Source of the DNA: Carya illinoinensis
Lineage: Eukaryota; Streptophyta; Magnoliopsida; Fagales; Juglandaceae
Direction: 5' to 3'
Length of the DNA stretch: 64,000 nt
Assembly (NCBI RefSeq): GCF_018687715.1
Contig: NC_056758.1
Location: 40,581,467 to 40,645,466 of the forward strand
Under the pieces are notes generated by a model. It did not search any database. It saw only the letters and a program-made list of their open reading frames with translations, and was not told the DNA's origin. The position numbers and the translations under genes were made by a program. This document shows, one piece after another, positions 36,534 through 48,870 of the stretch (the first letter of the stretch is position 1; each line of letters starts with the position of its first letter).

Positions 36534-39500
36534 TCAGAGGCCGAGAAGTATGTAGTAAAGAATTGTTATGGGCAAGGCGACCAGCATTCCGAATATAACT
36601 CTGCAAAATGGCAAAAAAAAAAAAAATGAGAAATGCAATGCCACATCAAATTATGTTAACTATTTTCCTTTTTTTTTTAACAATCACGTCGATCTGTAGT
36701 AGTTCTTAACTTTTGGGAAATTTTAAATTACTTACGCAGTGCTAAGTACGTTGGCATGGACGTTGTACTCCTTGGCAAATACGAAGGGAACAATCCCTTG
36801 GGGAAGAGCAGCCTGCGGACAGGAAGTACTACACATTAATTTCAATTATTTTGAGCGTTTAGTTCGTAGAAATTCGTAAACGAAACCAGGGTAAATGCTT
36901 TAAGCTAGCAGCTTTCTCATTAATTTTGAGCATGGCTTTAGTACCTGAACGATTGCAACATGTAAAAGAACACCACGAAGACCGACTGCGATGGAGGTAG
37001 CAGCAATTACTGCGGGGCCAGTCAAGAACCTAACAGCCATTGAAAATGTTGCCACGGATTTTCCACAAGCAATTATCTTTGGTTGTAAAGCCATGAACAG
37101 ACCTGATTGAGCAAACATTTTACAGAGCCATCATTTTCATTTGCAAGAAAAATGGGGCCCAGTACTATTTTAAAAGTAAATTTACTTATAGTACATGAAT
37201 AGAAAATCAATTTTTTGTGACATGGTTAGTCGACAAAACGTACCTAGACTGAACATCGCCATTCCCAAACCCGCATCGGATAATATTGAAATGGATCCTT
37301 TGATGATGGACGGCATTTGGATGTGATATCTAAGGACAAAGCATAGTCAAATTAATTAAACCATGCATGAATTAATTACTTGTGTCATTGAATGTTTATA
37401 TTTAGACAAGTGGTATAGTTACAAAAAGACTTCATAAAAATAAACTTATAAACTAACATTAAAATCTAGTTTAAAATAAAAATATCTTTATAATTAACGT
37501 ATTTCAGTGAGATTTCTTAATGGTTACAATTTTTTCTTATTTTTATTAGACAGTAAAAAACAAGTTAGAATATATAATGACGAAATTTAATAATCGGGAA
37601 AAATAATCTTCCCAAAAACCACAGAATATAGATACTAATGATCATACAGAGAAACAAATTAATTAAATGAACATTAATCCATATTATATGATAGAGAATT
37701 CGGAGAGCTAGCATCTAAGTTTGAGTCTTGCATGCAGCTTCCTAGTGTGGCATCATGCAGTAAAAAGTGTGCATTAATCCATATAACAGTGGCATGATCA
37801 TTCAGTAATTAAAAAGAGTACTGCATTAATATGCATAGAAAACCAACAGATGCAATATCGAAAATATTCATAAAAACAACAGTACGTCAGTGGGCTAGCT
37901 ACCTGAATGAAACGAGAGACCATGTAAGGCCCAAAAGACTTGAGTAGGTGTTGGGGTTTCTTATAAGCTTCCTCCAAACCATGATAAATACAAGCCTAGT
38001 CATTACACTTGCCGGAGGCATTTGGTGCTTCTTTGCTCCAATATTGATATCTCCTTCTTCCATGTCCATTTTTTTCTGGCATGTGTAAGGAGACCCGCTT
38101 GTGGGGAATTTCAAACCCTCCACCATATCAAGCTCCCTATCCCCATTCATTTTTCTTGCTGCGCTCAAATTTTCATCTAAATCGTGCATTCCTGTACATG
38201 AAAGTTACCTCAAACATTACGGAGACACAGCAGCTAATGCAACAAAATACAGTACTGATACTTATCTTGACATTTAATAATGCTTTAAGAACTTGGACCG
38301 ATGGATATGACGTCATTAAGAAAAGTTGCATGGATATTATCAAATAATTTCCACGAAAATTATAGAGATCGAGACAAGTACTGGTTCTGAGATTAATAAT
38401 TTGATTACCTCTTGAAGCAGCATTTTCATGTTGAGGAGCAGCGACCTTGAAAGGATCAATGACACCAAAGTCCGTGGAGGAAGCTGCATTAACTGCATGT
38501 CTCAGGTTCCCTTCCGAAACTGGAGACGCACTCGAGCTCCAAACAAACATGTGAAGCTCCTTGTTAGGCACTGCACTACCGCTAGAACTATCCTTCTTCC
38601 TTGGGCCACCACTAGTAGACCCCGACAACATAGGGTTTGGAGGTGGGTACGATGAAACGAAACCACCATTAAACAGTTCACCGCTCATGCTCCTCCCTCC
38701 CGGCCTCTTCTTCCCAATCTTAAACATCTCCTCGTCAAAATTTGAAGCCCTTGGTGTTGCTCCTTTTGAAGACTGCAATGAGTAAACATCGCCGCCTAAA
38801 CCCCCTTGGAAACTATTTGTGTATCCATGTTTTGGACTGGGTGCCTTGCTAGCAAACATGGCATAAAAATCTGTCTGGTTAAAGCTGGAAGCCCTTGGAG
38901 TGGGTTCTCGAGAAGATTGTACCGAATAGATCTCAACTCCGGTGAGGTTCGATGCCCGTGGGGTCATGGAAGTTAACGAGTTTAGTCCATTGGATTTGTT
39001 GAAAGAAGAAATCATAGATGCTGTAGCCGATCTTCTTACCACTACGTGAAGCTTTCCATCGTCACCGATCTCAGCATCAGCCTGTAATGGCTCACGACCG
39101 TTTAGTGACACAACATCTGAATCAACTTTGAAGGAGGTGATGGATCCAGCAGTCTCAGGGAATTGCTCAGCAATGAGGAGCTTTGCACCTCTAAACTCAA
39201 ACAGGAAAAGCATGAGAGTATACCAAATTATACTCTGCAAAACCACAATTTGGACCATAAGGTCTCCGGAGAAATCTCCATACATGGCCTTCAAGAGTGG
39301 GATTCCCATGACAAGTGTATTTGGGAGGGTGGAAAGTGAGAACAGCGTGATCATCCACTCAAGATTGCCATTTTTGCTGAAGGTTTGCCATAGAAAGAGA
39401 GCAGTAAGAACGACGATTTTCTGGAGGGAGTCAGCTGCAATGAATCGATAGTTCATGGCATAAGGGTCATTGGAAGAAATGAAATGGAAGGAAAGCAATG

Positions 39501-39654
39501 GAACTGCAAACACAGCCACAAAGCGGTTGATGCCAGAGCACTGGTCAGGTGTAAAGATTTTCCACCACTTGACGGAGCCATATGCTAATAGCATTGCAAC
39601 ATACAAAGGCACGATGGCCGCAAACACATCGTACATGTCTTTACCGGTAATCAT
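36534..39654 (-). CDS. PIN2: PIN2 auxin efflux carrier
   Basis: PIN2 exports auxin from root epidermal and cortical cells and is needed for root gravitropism; it sits at polar domains of the plasma membrane. The six exons typical of long PINs are 39654-38409, 38191-37903, 37329-37244, 37102-36945, 36812-36736 and 36600-36534. They join into 640 codons. Five N-terminal helices include [19 protein letters not shown] and [20 protein letters not shown] central loop of about 330 residues follows, then five C-terminal helices from [16 protein letters not shown] to LYYILLGL. The loop carries three TPRAS(N/S) sites, the phospho-motif used by PID/WAG kinases to set polarity. PIN2 rather than PIN1/3/4/7 is indicated by [30 protein letters not shown] and [11 protein letters not shown]. 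Start: Met at 39654; the 11 upstream codons in frame are not conserved. Confidence 0.96.
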
Positions 39655-39738
39655 GGTTAACTGGACAAAAGAAGCGCACACACACACTCAGAGAGAGACA
39701 GGGAAGAGAGAAGAAAGAGTGAGATGGTTACATCCTCT

Positions 39739-39745
39739 CTTATAG
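39739..39745 (-). promoter_or_regulatory. Possible TATA box of PIN2
   Basis: On the minus strand CTATAAG lies about 85 bases before the PIN2 start codon, with a purine/CA-rich leader between them. Confidence 0.4.
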
Positions 39746-39957
39746 ATGGGAATTCTGTTTTTTTATTTTTTTATTTTTTTACATTATTTTCTATTAATAA
39801 TATTGATGTTCGGCAAGAGCTTCGTTAAATAATTTAAATTTAATGGCTTTTGTGTGAATGACGAAATGGGATTTGATGCAGGAGCAGCCTCGACAGTCGA
39901 CAACAAAGCAGAGGGAAAATGCTTTTCAAATGAGAACCTGTCGTGAGAAAGAAAAGG

Positions 39958-39990
<33 letters not shown>

Positions 39991-40659
39991 GCAGGGAAAT
40001 AAAAGTAACGGATCGGATTCGGAGATTAGATTTTGGGTAAAGAATGGATATACATGCCTTAGATCTTAAGTACATGACTTTCTATATATTGCAGATAAAC
40101 CTTATTCCTCGCCACTATACTCGTTTTATGCACATGAGTTGGGCAGTTCTGGCAGCAAGATTCTCTCGCTTGCGGGAACTTGGGCCCGACTTGAGATTTT
40201 TATATTTATTTATTTCCTTGATCAATATATAATTTTAATTGCATAAACATATTCAGCAAATGGAAAACAAAGAAAAACAATGTCAGGATGAACGCATTCT
40301 TTATTTTTCCTCACGTATCCCATATATATTCTTTATATATATATATATATTATCATTCAAAATTCTTAAAAAGCGATTTACTAATTCAAATTGAATGTTA
40401 AAGATTTATCACATCAGCATTTAATACATCTACCAAGCTAATATTTATCATATTTTAAAAGTCAGAAGAGCACGCAACAAAATCTCAACTATTTAATTTG
40501 AAATTCATTTTACGATTTTTATAAAAAAATAAAATATATATATAAACTTAAGAAATCTTGATACGATCATGACACAATGATCATATATATGGTAATAGAC
40601 CCAATATATATAAACATCGAAGAAAGTCCTGATAAAAAAAAAAAAAAAAATCTAGTTGT

Positions 40660-40812
40660 AAGTATAATTGTGTATTAATATATACACCAATCTATTGTGA
40701 TTGGTTAACAAATAAATTTTATTGAAAACAATGCTAATTAAAATTTTAAATATGAAAAAATCAGTATTGGTACGCAAATTAGTACGCAATTTTGCTTGTA
40801 TGTAACAAAATT
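40660..40812. repeat. Dispersed repeat, family B (copy 2, inverted)
   Basis: In reverse complement it gives the blocks of the copy at 34310-34440; on the plus strand these read TTGTGATTGGTTAACAAATA, then AATTTTATTGAAAACAATGC, then TTAAAATTTTAAATATGAA. The outer parts carry GTACGCAAATTAGTACGCAA. Confidence 0.65.
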
Positions 40813-41927
40813 CTAAAAAAAATATTGCGCCAAATGGTGTTGTAATAAAACCCAACGGTCACTTCTAAATATCGATGATCATGTAGAGAGGAGCATATTA
40901 TAACTAATGACCCAAAACATTTAATATCTTTGTATAATATTATTCTTAAAATTTTTATTAGTACAACAAGCTAATTAAAGATACCTATGCCCCCAAAAAG
41001 AAAAAAACAATACCAGTATCAACGTATGGCTCAATTCTTCGTCTTCATTCTTATTAGTAATTCTTTATGCATTAAAAAAATTATTTATTTGTGTTTTTTG
41101 ATTCTTTGTTATTAAAATAATTATTTTATATTAAAATGGGTCTATTATCGTCTTAAATAAGTTGTTATAAATATTTAATTTTAATCATATGATCATTCGT
41201 ATGTACTATTATAGATTCCTAACTCTAATTAAAAGGGAATGGTCGAAAAAATCACTCAATAGCGAAAAGCGTAGCATTAATATCTCAATTGAATATAGAT
41301 TCGCAGAGTTGCAAAAGAGACGACTTTCAAATAAGAGAGATATAAATACATTAAAGTATTGACTTATATATTGGCCACATAATGTAGCATCTATCAATCA
41401 TTTAATTAATATTATGATCTAAGAAATATTTCACTAGATCAGTTATAAATATTATGTGGTCATGAGACGTACAGCTACTTTTCGTGCATATATCTCTCCC
41501 ACTCTAAATCTTAAAGCTTGATATTCGACAATTCTAAAAAATTCAAATCCCAAATAAAACGAATCTGTTTGACGGTAGTTTTCATACCAAAACATGCAAA
41601 TTTTGTAGATCCTTCTGATTAGAGCCAACACGGACGACATACATGCGCTACTTGCTAAGCACGGCGCCCCGAGTGCAATAGCCCCGCGGCACACCTGTCT
41701 TCTTTTTTTCTTTTCTATTTTTTCTTCTAACATAGAGTACTAAGTTAATATTTCTTTGTTTTTCTTTTTTATTTTTTAAATAAAACATATAATGATTTTA
41801 AAATAAAACTAACCCACTATTTTGTGCAAATCTTCGTTTTTTTTTTTCCAAAGGTAGCTTCTTTCTTTTGTATGTAAGAGAGGAAAAATAACACACGTCA
41901 TTTTTTGCAACATTTATGTAATATCAT

Positions 41928-41978
41928 TTTAAGAATATCTTTATAAAAATAATATTATTTTATAAAGATATCCTTATT
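41928..41978. repeat. Short AT-rich palindrome
   Basis: AAGAATATCTTTATAAAA and its complement TTTTATAAAGATATCCTT are separated by a few bases centred near 41955, giving a near-perfect hairpin. Confidence 0.6.
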
Positions 41979-42439
41979 TTATAGAATAATGTTAAGCATA
42001 AATCTCAACTAGACAAATTATATGGAAACTCTTTATAAGAAAAAGCGGATTTTACTAATAAATAATAGTTTTTTTTTATATTTTTTTAAGATATGGTCTA
42101 TTTTTTTACAAAGTCTTGATCGAGACTTATCTATTTGAGTCTGTTTCTCTATTTTACCGTATATATTATGAAATGTATTGTGTGTATATATCATTAATCT
42201 TTAATGATATTTTTGTTTGGAGAATTTTGTCCGTAAGCTCTCCTAGATTTTCCTTTTAAAATAATTTTCAAAACTTTTACTATTTCTTTCGAAAATGCCT
42301 TGAGTTATCTCTAAAAGGAAGTGATGTTTGACTTTATAGTTCAATCCGGACATGGTCTTAAAGCACATCAGGTGCACTCCGGGGCTTACAGGGCATTCCA
42401 TAGAATTTTTCAACAGAAGTACAATGTACAGTAATTATC

Positions 42440-42620
42440 AAATGTGTCTATCAAATATATATATTAAAATAAATGAGTTTTTTTTTTCTTTAAGTATTTT
42501 TAAACATCTTTAATAATTAAGAAAAAATAAAAAATATTAATTCACTATTAATAACTTACTTAACTATTAATAAAAATACAAAAAATAAAAATATATAAAT
42601 AAAAATATTTAATATAGCCA
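42440..42620. repeat. AT-rich dispersed repeat, family A (copy 3)
   Basis: It has TTTTAAACATCTTTAATAAT, then TTACTTAACTATTAATAAA with A-rich ends, the same block order as the copy at 22720-22910. It is more diverged than the copies at 28160 and 47335. Confidence 0.4.
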
Positions 42621-43949
42621 TACTATCATTTTCGTTTTCACTGTACATAATACAGATACTTTCTGGATAGCAGCCGGGAAAGTGGAGAAAGCCAGGCCCG
42701 TGATCACCCATACATGCACCTTTGGAAATAATATATTCATGGGGATTGTTTTACATTGTGGTATCCTAAGAGCGAAACCGGCCTCCACTAAGACTATTCT
42801 TTTCTCATATTTGTTGTCAAATATATAACTAAATCAATATAGATTGATATCATGGCTGACATATTAATTATTAATTCTATATTGGTCCACTACCTTCATG
42901 GAATATCAATCCTTTTAGATATCTCAAAGATCTCAAAGATCCGAGCCTTGGGTGGAGCAAAGTAAACACCTTTTTCCCCCACTCTCATTCATTTCTTATT
43001 CCTCTCTTCTCAAGAAAAATGATATAGTTTACCACTAAATTACAGTTAAACATTATAAATAAATAATTTGTCTTTTATTTTGAGCGTATACTCATGTGTT
43101 GTTGAATTAAAATGTAAGCCGGCTCGGTTCGATTAGTGCCAGGATCGGTTCAACTTATTGGGGCCTTTGACTTAATCCGGATGTTGAGTTGTTTTCCCAC
43201 TCATTGAACATTAGATAACCCACACGTGTCCGGGACTAGAATAACACACGTCAACCCATTTGACATTAAATGATTTTTTTTTTTAATTTTTTTATTTCTC
43301 TAATCGTTTGTCAACTTCCATGAACTCCATGTAGCGGTGGGATCAGTGGAGACTCATCCAACCGCCACGAATGGCTCCCGGCAACGTCAAGTTGAGGATG
43401 ATCATCATAAAGGAAATATACTGTACTATGTCGGTCAGCAGTTTAACTGATTTTTTTATTATTTTATTATTGTAACTCAAACAAAATAAAAATGTAGTTT
43501 TATTTAATATGCGTCCGGCATTAATGTGTCAACCAGTCAATTTCTAGATATAAATAAATAAATATTTTCGTTGTTGTGGAAACGTAGACCAACAACAGCA
43601 TGCAAGCACTTTGATCAACAAAACATTTCCATTGTAATTTCTAGTAAATGTTTTTCTATTGAAAAAAAATCAAGGTACCAAAGCCGCCAAGGAGTAGTAC
43701 AAGTCTTGGATTAACTTTAACCCAAAAACCAAAAAGAAGAAATAATAGTGAAAATTAAAGGAAATTGCTTTTGACTGTATAAACCATTGAATATTTATGA
43801 GTTGTAACCAATATGGTTTGACATGGTCCATGGAAAAAAGGGTACCATGGTTTTGAAATTGGGAGACAGAACTGGCTTTGTTCAATTTTCACGGTAAAAC
43901 ATTGCCAAAAGACACGTCTAGTTGAACGAACTGCGGGAATCTAAACATG

Positions 43950-44411
43950 TTGACCTTCTGCTACATTTCATACACAACATACATAGATCTCGAGAAAGAA
44001 AGAGATAAGGAGAGAGAGAGAGAGAGAGATATGCCGTTGATTATACGATACCCAACTTTATTCAAAATTTTTTTTTTTAGTAAATTGCATTGATTACATC
44101 GACGAAAGTACGGGTCAATGTCATCTCAAGTATGACAATTCATCGACGACTTTTCAAAAGCCAACTCAATTTTACTGTGAAATATTCCAAGGCCAGCGCG
44201 TATTTATTTTATACTAATATCTCTTCCTCCCTCTTTCATTTTTCAAACCTTTGGCAGGACCCACCACCAACTCCCCCTTTTGACCTTTACAGTAACCTAA
44301 TTCGTTCTCTCTTCTTTATTTTTCGTTCCATGAAATAAAAGATTAAATAGATTTTTATTAAAGTCCAACTAATCTCCATCCATTCTTGGATTGACGAGAT
44401 CTCTTTTGACT
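43950..44411 (+). promoter_or_regulatory. W-box cluster upstream of the WRKY gene
   Basis: The WRKY-binding core TTGAC occurs at 43950 (TTGACC), 44280 (TTGACC), 44391 (TTGACG) and 44406 (TTGACT). Three of the four lie within 280 bases of the start codon. Group IId WRKY genes are often self- or cross-regulated, so the cluster fits the gene, but function is inferred. Confidence 0.5.
44006..44028. repeat. (GA)n microsatellite
   Basis: A GAGAGA run lies in the WRKY upstream region, between the distal and proximal W-boxes. Confidence 0.85.
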
Positions 44412-44428
44412 TTGCATCCTCCGTCTCT

Positions 44429-44435
44429 TTTATAA
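44429..44435 (+). promoter_or_regulatory. TATA box of the WRKY gene
   Basis: TTTATAA lies about 125 bases before the start codon and just after the proximal W-boxes. It is followed by a C/T-rich leader. Confidence 0.5.
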
Positions 44436-44558
44436 CCACCCCCTCTCCCCCCACTCTCTTTGCCTCACACCATCTCTTTACTCCATATTCCTCCTCTTCT
44501 TCTTCTTCTTGTCTTCTAGCTTCTCTGCTTTTGCTGCGGTTCTTTCTGATCTTCTACT

Positions 44559-45724
44559 ATGGCGATAGATCTGGTCCCGTACTCCAAGATGGAGGATCCG
44601 ATGGCTATACAAGAAGAAGCGTCGGCTGGGTTGAAGAGTATGGAGCACCTGATCTGCCTACTCTCCAATCAGGCCCCTCGCGACAACCACCTCAACCGCC
44701 TTGACTGCCGAGAAATTACCGACTTCACCGTTTCCAAATTCAAAAAGGTCATCTCCATCCTAAACCGGACCGGCCACGCCCGGTTCCGCCGCGGACCTTC
44801 GAACCCTCCTCCTTCTTTTAGCGGACCGACAAACCTCGTCGAACGCCGTTCAGTCCCAGATCCGGTTCGGCCTGAGATACAGTCCCAACAACCCCAGACC
44901 TTCACGCTTGATTTCTCGAAACCTAGAACTGCTACCGGGTCGCGACCGGTGTTGTCGGTAAATCAGCAGTCGAAAGAGAGCTTCAGCACATCTCCACCCG
45001 TTTCCTCCACGACCTCGTCGTTTATGTCATCTGTTACCGGAGACGGCAGCGTTTCGAATGGTAAACAAGGTTCCTCGATCCTTATAGCTCCGATCACCAC
45101 CATGTCGGCCGGGAAACCGCCTCTTTCTTCGTCTCAGCGTAAAAAGTGCAGCGTGAATCATTCTCTCTCTGCTGCGAATGTCTCCTCGTCTGACCGTTGC
45201 CATTGCTCCAAGAAAAGGTAGGTATCGGAAATATATGTATTTTACCAATAATTGTGATATTGAAACTTTCAGGAATCTACAAGTAATTCTTTTATTAATC
45301 TACACTTTTTTCTTCGTTTTTAGGAAATCCAGAGTGAAGAGGGCCGTCAGAGTTGCAGCAATTAGCTCGAAGATCGCAGATATACCGTCGGACGAGTTCT
45401 CGTGGAGAAAATACGGTCAAAAGCCGATAAAGGGCTCACCTTACCCAAGGTATTATCATATCTTCCTTCACCGCAGAATCGTAGATCACGTGGGATGTGT
45501 AGAAGTCAAAGACGAATCTCGTGGTATTTTTCTAATTATTTGTTATTTTTAAATTGTGCAGAGGATATTACAGATGCAGTAGCGTGAAAGGGTGCCCGGC
45601 GAGAAAGCACGTGGAAAGAGCACAAGACGATCCAAATATGCTGATCGTAACATATGAAGGAGAGCACCGTCACCCGCACCCTCCGATTCCGGCTGCCAGT
45701 TTGGCCCCTCAGTCGTCGGCGTGA
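44559..45724 (+). CDS. WRKY transcription factor, group IId
   Basis: This is a nuclear DNA-binding protein that recognises W-boxes. Three exons (44559-45217, 45324-45449, 45562-45724) give 315 codons. The N-terminus ([20 protein letters not shown]) has the heptad-like helix of the group. Residues 58-72 ([15 protein letters not shown]) match the calmodulin-binding C-motif, followed by HARFRRGP, the group IId signature. A basic stretch ([13 protein letters not shown]) precedes the WRKY domain: WRKYGQK at 247-253 and the zinc ligands C267-X5-C273-X23-H297-X-H299, all intact. The second intron sits at the PR codon of the WRKY domain, the position usual for this group. It resembles WRKY11/17 more than WRKY7/15/21/39/74, but the numbering is not resolved. 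This group acts in basal defence and senescence. Confidence 0.94.
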
Positions 45725-46285
45725 AATGGACGTTGGGGACCAGGACCTGAAAAATTGAAAAAGAAATCCTCATCCTCCTTTGGGGAACGGCAGGCCAGCC
45801 TCGTTGACGGTAATTTTACCAGTTGAAATGGTCAAAAGATTGGAAGGAAGAAAGATAAGATCAAAGTCAACTGTACTGTTGGGAAGGCTTTTATTTATTT
45901 ATTTTTGTAAAGTTAGGGACTACAAAATGAAATTAAATACTAGTATTGCTTTTTGATCTTTTATGTGTATAGAAAATTGGAAAATCAAACAATAACTTCA
46001 AAATCATGCGTCTCATACCAACGCAAAGCAAATGTTAATGCTCGTAGGGATAAATGCGTAAAATTCGAACTCTGCGATTGGAAAGTGTGGTGGGGGCACA
46101 AAGCGTGAACGTTGGGGGCAAGAGGAATCCGAATTTCTGTAGTGGCGCGGTTTCACGTGCATAGAGTCAATGGAGCCATTGCGGGTGGGTCCCATGCCAG
46201 CTATTTCACCTTAAGTTAGTCCGTTGACTCTGGGATTTGTGCTTTTCTTCTTTCTGGGATGTGGTATACACTCCATAACCTCTCC

Positions 46286-46286
<1 letters not shown>

Positions 46287-46320
<34 letters not shown>

Positions 46321-46357
46321 TCCATTTCGTTCTTCTTTTTTTTTTTTTTTTTTTTTT
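46287..46357. repeat. (TTA)n microsatellite and adjacent T-run
   Basis: Eleven or so TTA units are followed 20 bases later by an uninterrupted T-run of about 22. Confidence 0.9.
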
Positions 46358-47334
46358 GTCGTTGGGACCAAAATTAAAAAAGAAAAAGGCTGGAGAGCGG
46401 TCCACCTCCTTAAGCAGCACTCGAATAGTTGTACACTACGTAAACATTTCATAATATTTAATCTTCATTTGTATATATCTGATCAGAAATCCATACAGCC
46501 ACTCCCTCATTCCTTGGTCTTCCAGGAGATTCCAATCCAAACGAAATCTCACCCCACACTCATTCCCCGATCCAGACACGCTCTCCCTCTCTCTCTTCCA
46601 TCTGGATATATCCTCTCTCTCTCTCTCTCTCTCCCACCCGAATACCTCTGCGTCCCCCCCCCTGTTGAGAATAATCCTCTCATTTTCTTAATTCTCCTTT
46701 ATATACTCGATGGCTCAAGACCCATTTCTCCTCTATTTAAATCCTCCACCAGAATTGTTGTGATGCATATGAACGGCCGAAAAAGTTCAAAAGAAAAGAA
46801 AAAGATTAAAGGCGACAGTGAAAGAAGAAAGTAGAGTGAATTTATATACATTTATTGGAGCATTTAATGGAAAGAAAGGTGAAAGAAAATAAAATCGTGC
46901 GCACACATGCATGTATAGTTGCAGTGAAGAGGAAGACGAAATGAGGAAGAGCTTGGTCTTGCGTGTGGTGATTCTGTGCGGTGGCATCTAACTAGTTTAT
47001 TGTACTTGTTCTTATGTGTCACTATCTCAATGGATGGCTGATCTTCCACCTTTAATAGCCCCAAGGTCCCTCAGCGTGTCTCATTAAATAATATAAAATT
47101 AGTGTAAGAAAGTAAATTTCTTAATTTCAATTCTTTAAAATATTCAATTTTTACTGACTATTATAAAAGAAAATAAACACGATTATCTGTTTATTAATTT
47201 AAACAAATTATAATATATCGATAGTTTAAACTTTAAAGGCATTGGGTTTTTTTTTTTTTTTTTCTCTATAGTTTTAAATTGTTAAAATAGTGCAACTCAT
47301 AAATAATTGACAGTGCTACTCTGCCGCCCAGAGT

Positions 47335-47545
47335 GCACCGCTCCATTTGACCGTGCGGTCAAATTTTTATTTTTTTTTTCATTTTTCGTTTCAGATTTTT
47401 TTAATATATTTAAATATTTTTAAAAAATATAAAAAAAATATCAATACACTTAAAATTACTTTCTTAATCACTAAGTAAAAAAAAATTAAAAAAAATAATT
47501 TTTGTGACCAGCAGTCACTTTGAAGGAGCACCGAGAGGGGGCATA
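47335..47545. repeat. AT-rich dispersed repeat, family A (copy 4, best preserved)
   Basis: GC-richer ends (GCCGCCCAGAGTGCACCG at left; GTGACCAGCAGTCAC and GAGCACCGAGAGGGGG at right) flank an AT-rich core with TTTTTTTAATATATTTAAAT and ACTTAAAATTACTTTCTTAA. In reverse complement it aligns with the copy at 28160-28350. Confidence 0.65.
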
Positions 47546-48699
47546 CAAGCATTTTCTTAAATAATTGGACCACCGAAATAATGATTACGTACAAATTACA
47601 ACACTAATGATATCATACTATGGGCTTGGACTTAGTTGAAACGTGTTGGGCTTTGCCTTGTCGTTCTAATAGAAAAATCTAGCCCAAAGTGGCAAAGAAG
47701 TTTGTAATATTTAATTTTAGTTTTTAAGGGGCTCCCTCTCTCTCTCAGTGAGAAATGATACAGATATAAAATGGGTAATGATAAAAGAATATTTTGATAT
47801 CTATATAATGCCAAAGATTTATTTAAACAGAGAAGTAAAGCATTGCAGATAAAACACCACACCCACCAACCTCATTGGAAGGAACACCCAATGAAATTGA
47901 GTAAGAAATGGGCCTTTAATGACTGGACAAAGGCCCAATTATAACAACGTTCATGGGCAAAGGAGAATTTAAAGACCCACTTAAGCTTACGAGTTCTTAT
48001 GACGAAGCTAGCAAATTGAGCATCCATCAAACTTAGGCAACGAAGTTCAATTACCGATTGCATATACGATAACGTAACACAATGGTTGTACAAACATATG
48101 CCATAACAGTAGGTGTGATTGAAACGATAAGAACTTAATTAAATAAAGAAAATCGTTGCTCGATACAATGGGTTACAGTCATGGTGAACATTTCGGGCAG
48201 GTGCTGCACTTAGGAAATTGGTGTGGAAAACATATTACAAAATATAAAATATAAATCCACATCAGCAAGTAACTCAATTCATTTTTTTTGTTCATATATA
48301 AGATACGATACGATAAGACCGAATAAATTATTTTTCCTTTTGTTTTGCAGCGCATGTTAGTTTGCACTGTTCATGTTGTTGGTCACATGCATCCCAACTT
48401 TTATTCTCGAAAAAGATTCTCGTCCTCTCACTTATTATTATTCTCCATTCAATAGCCTGGGAAGGTGACAAATTCGTCAACAAAATGAGCAACTCTTGCC
48501 CATGACAAACAAAACCAATAATTACTGTTCCTTGATATATATATATATATATATATTTCAATGGATTTTCATGTTTTTATAAATTTCAACTTTCACAATA
48601 ATCATACTTAAAATTTTTAAATAAATTGCAATTATGTACTTCTATTAATCTTTTGTTAATTATTAAATTACAATGAATGAATGTATCTAACTGCGAGTT

Positions 48700-48870
48700 T
48701 TTATAAGCAAAAATGCTATTCTCACCGACAGTTGAGTTTTGATAATTTTTTTTTTAATTTTTACTTAGTGATTATGGAAGTATTTTTTAGTTATTTTGTG
48801 ATTTTTTTTAACAAAAATGTTAAAGAATATATAAAAAAAATGAATGAAAAAAATGAAAAATAAAAAAACT
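48700..48870. repeat. AT-rich dispersed repeat, family A (copy 5)
   Basis: TTCTCACCGACAGTTGAG leads into TTTTTACTTAGTGATTATGG, AAGTATTTTTTAGTTATTTT and an A-rich end with GAATATATAAAAAAAATGAA, the same order as at 28160. Confidence 0.55.

Larger units (their letters stand above)
39746..43940. other. Divergent intergenic region, PIN2 to WRKY
   Basis: About 4.2 kb of AT-rich DNA contains an A-run at 39965-39988, an (AT)n stretch near 40336, and repeats of families A and B. I see no coding exon; frames at 41209-41733 and 43670-43885 match nothing. Confidence 0.5.

Noticed and set aside
38081..39451. Plus-strand frames opposite PIN2
   Set aside because: Shadows of the PIN2 coding exons.
46224..46834. 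Open frames of up to 191 codons
   Set aside because: They run through a (TTA)n microsatellite, a T-run and CT repeats, giving poly-Leu, poly-Phe and Ser-Leu; no conserved domain and no splice structure.
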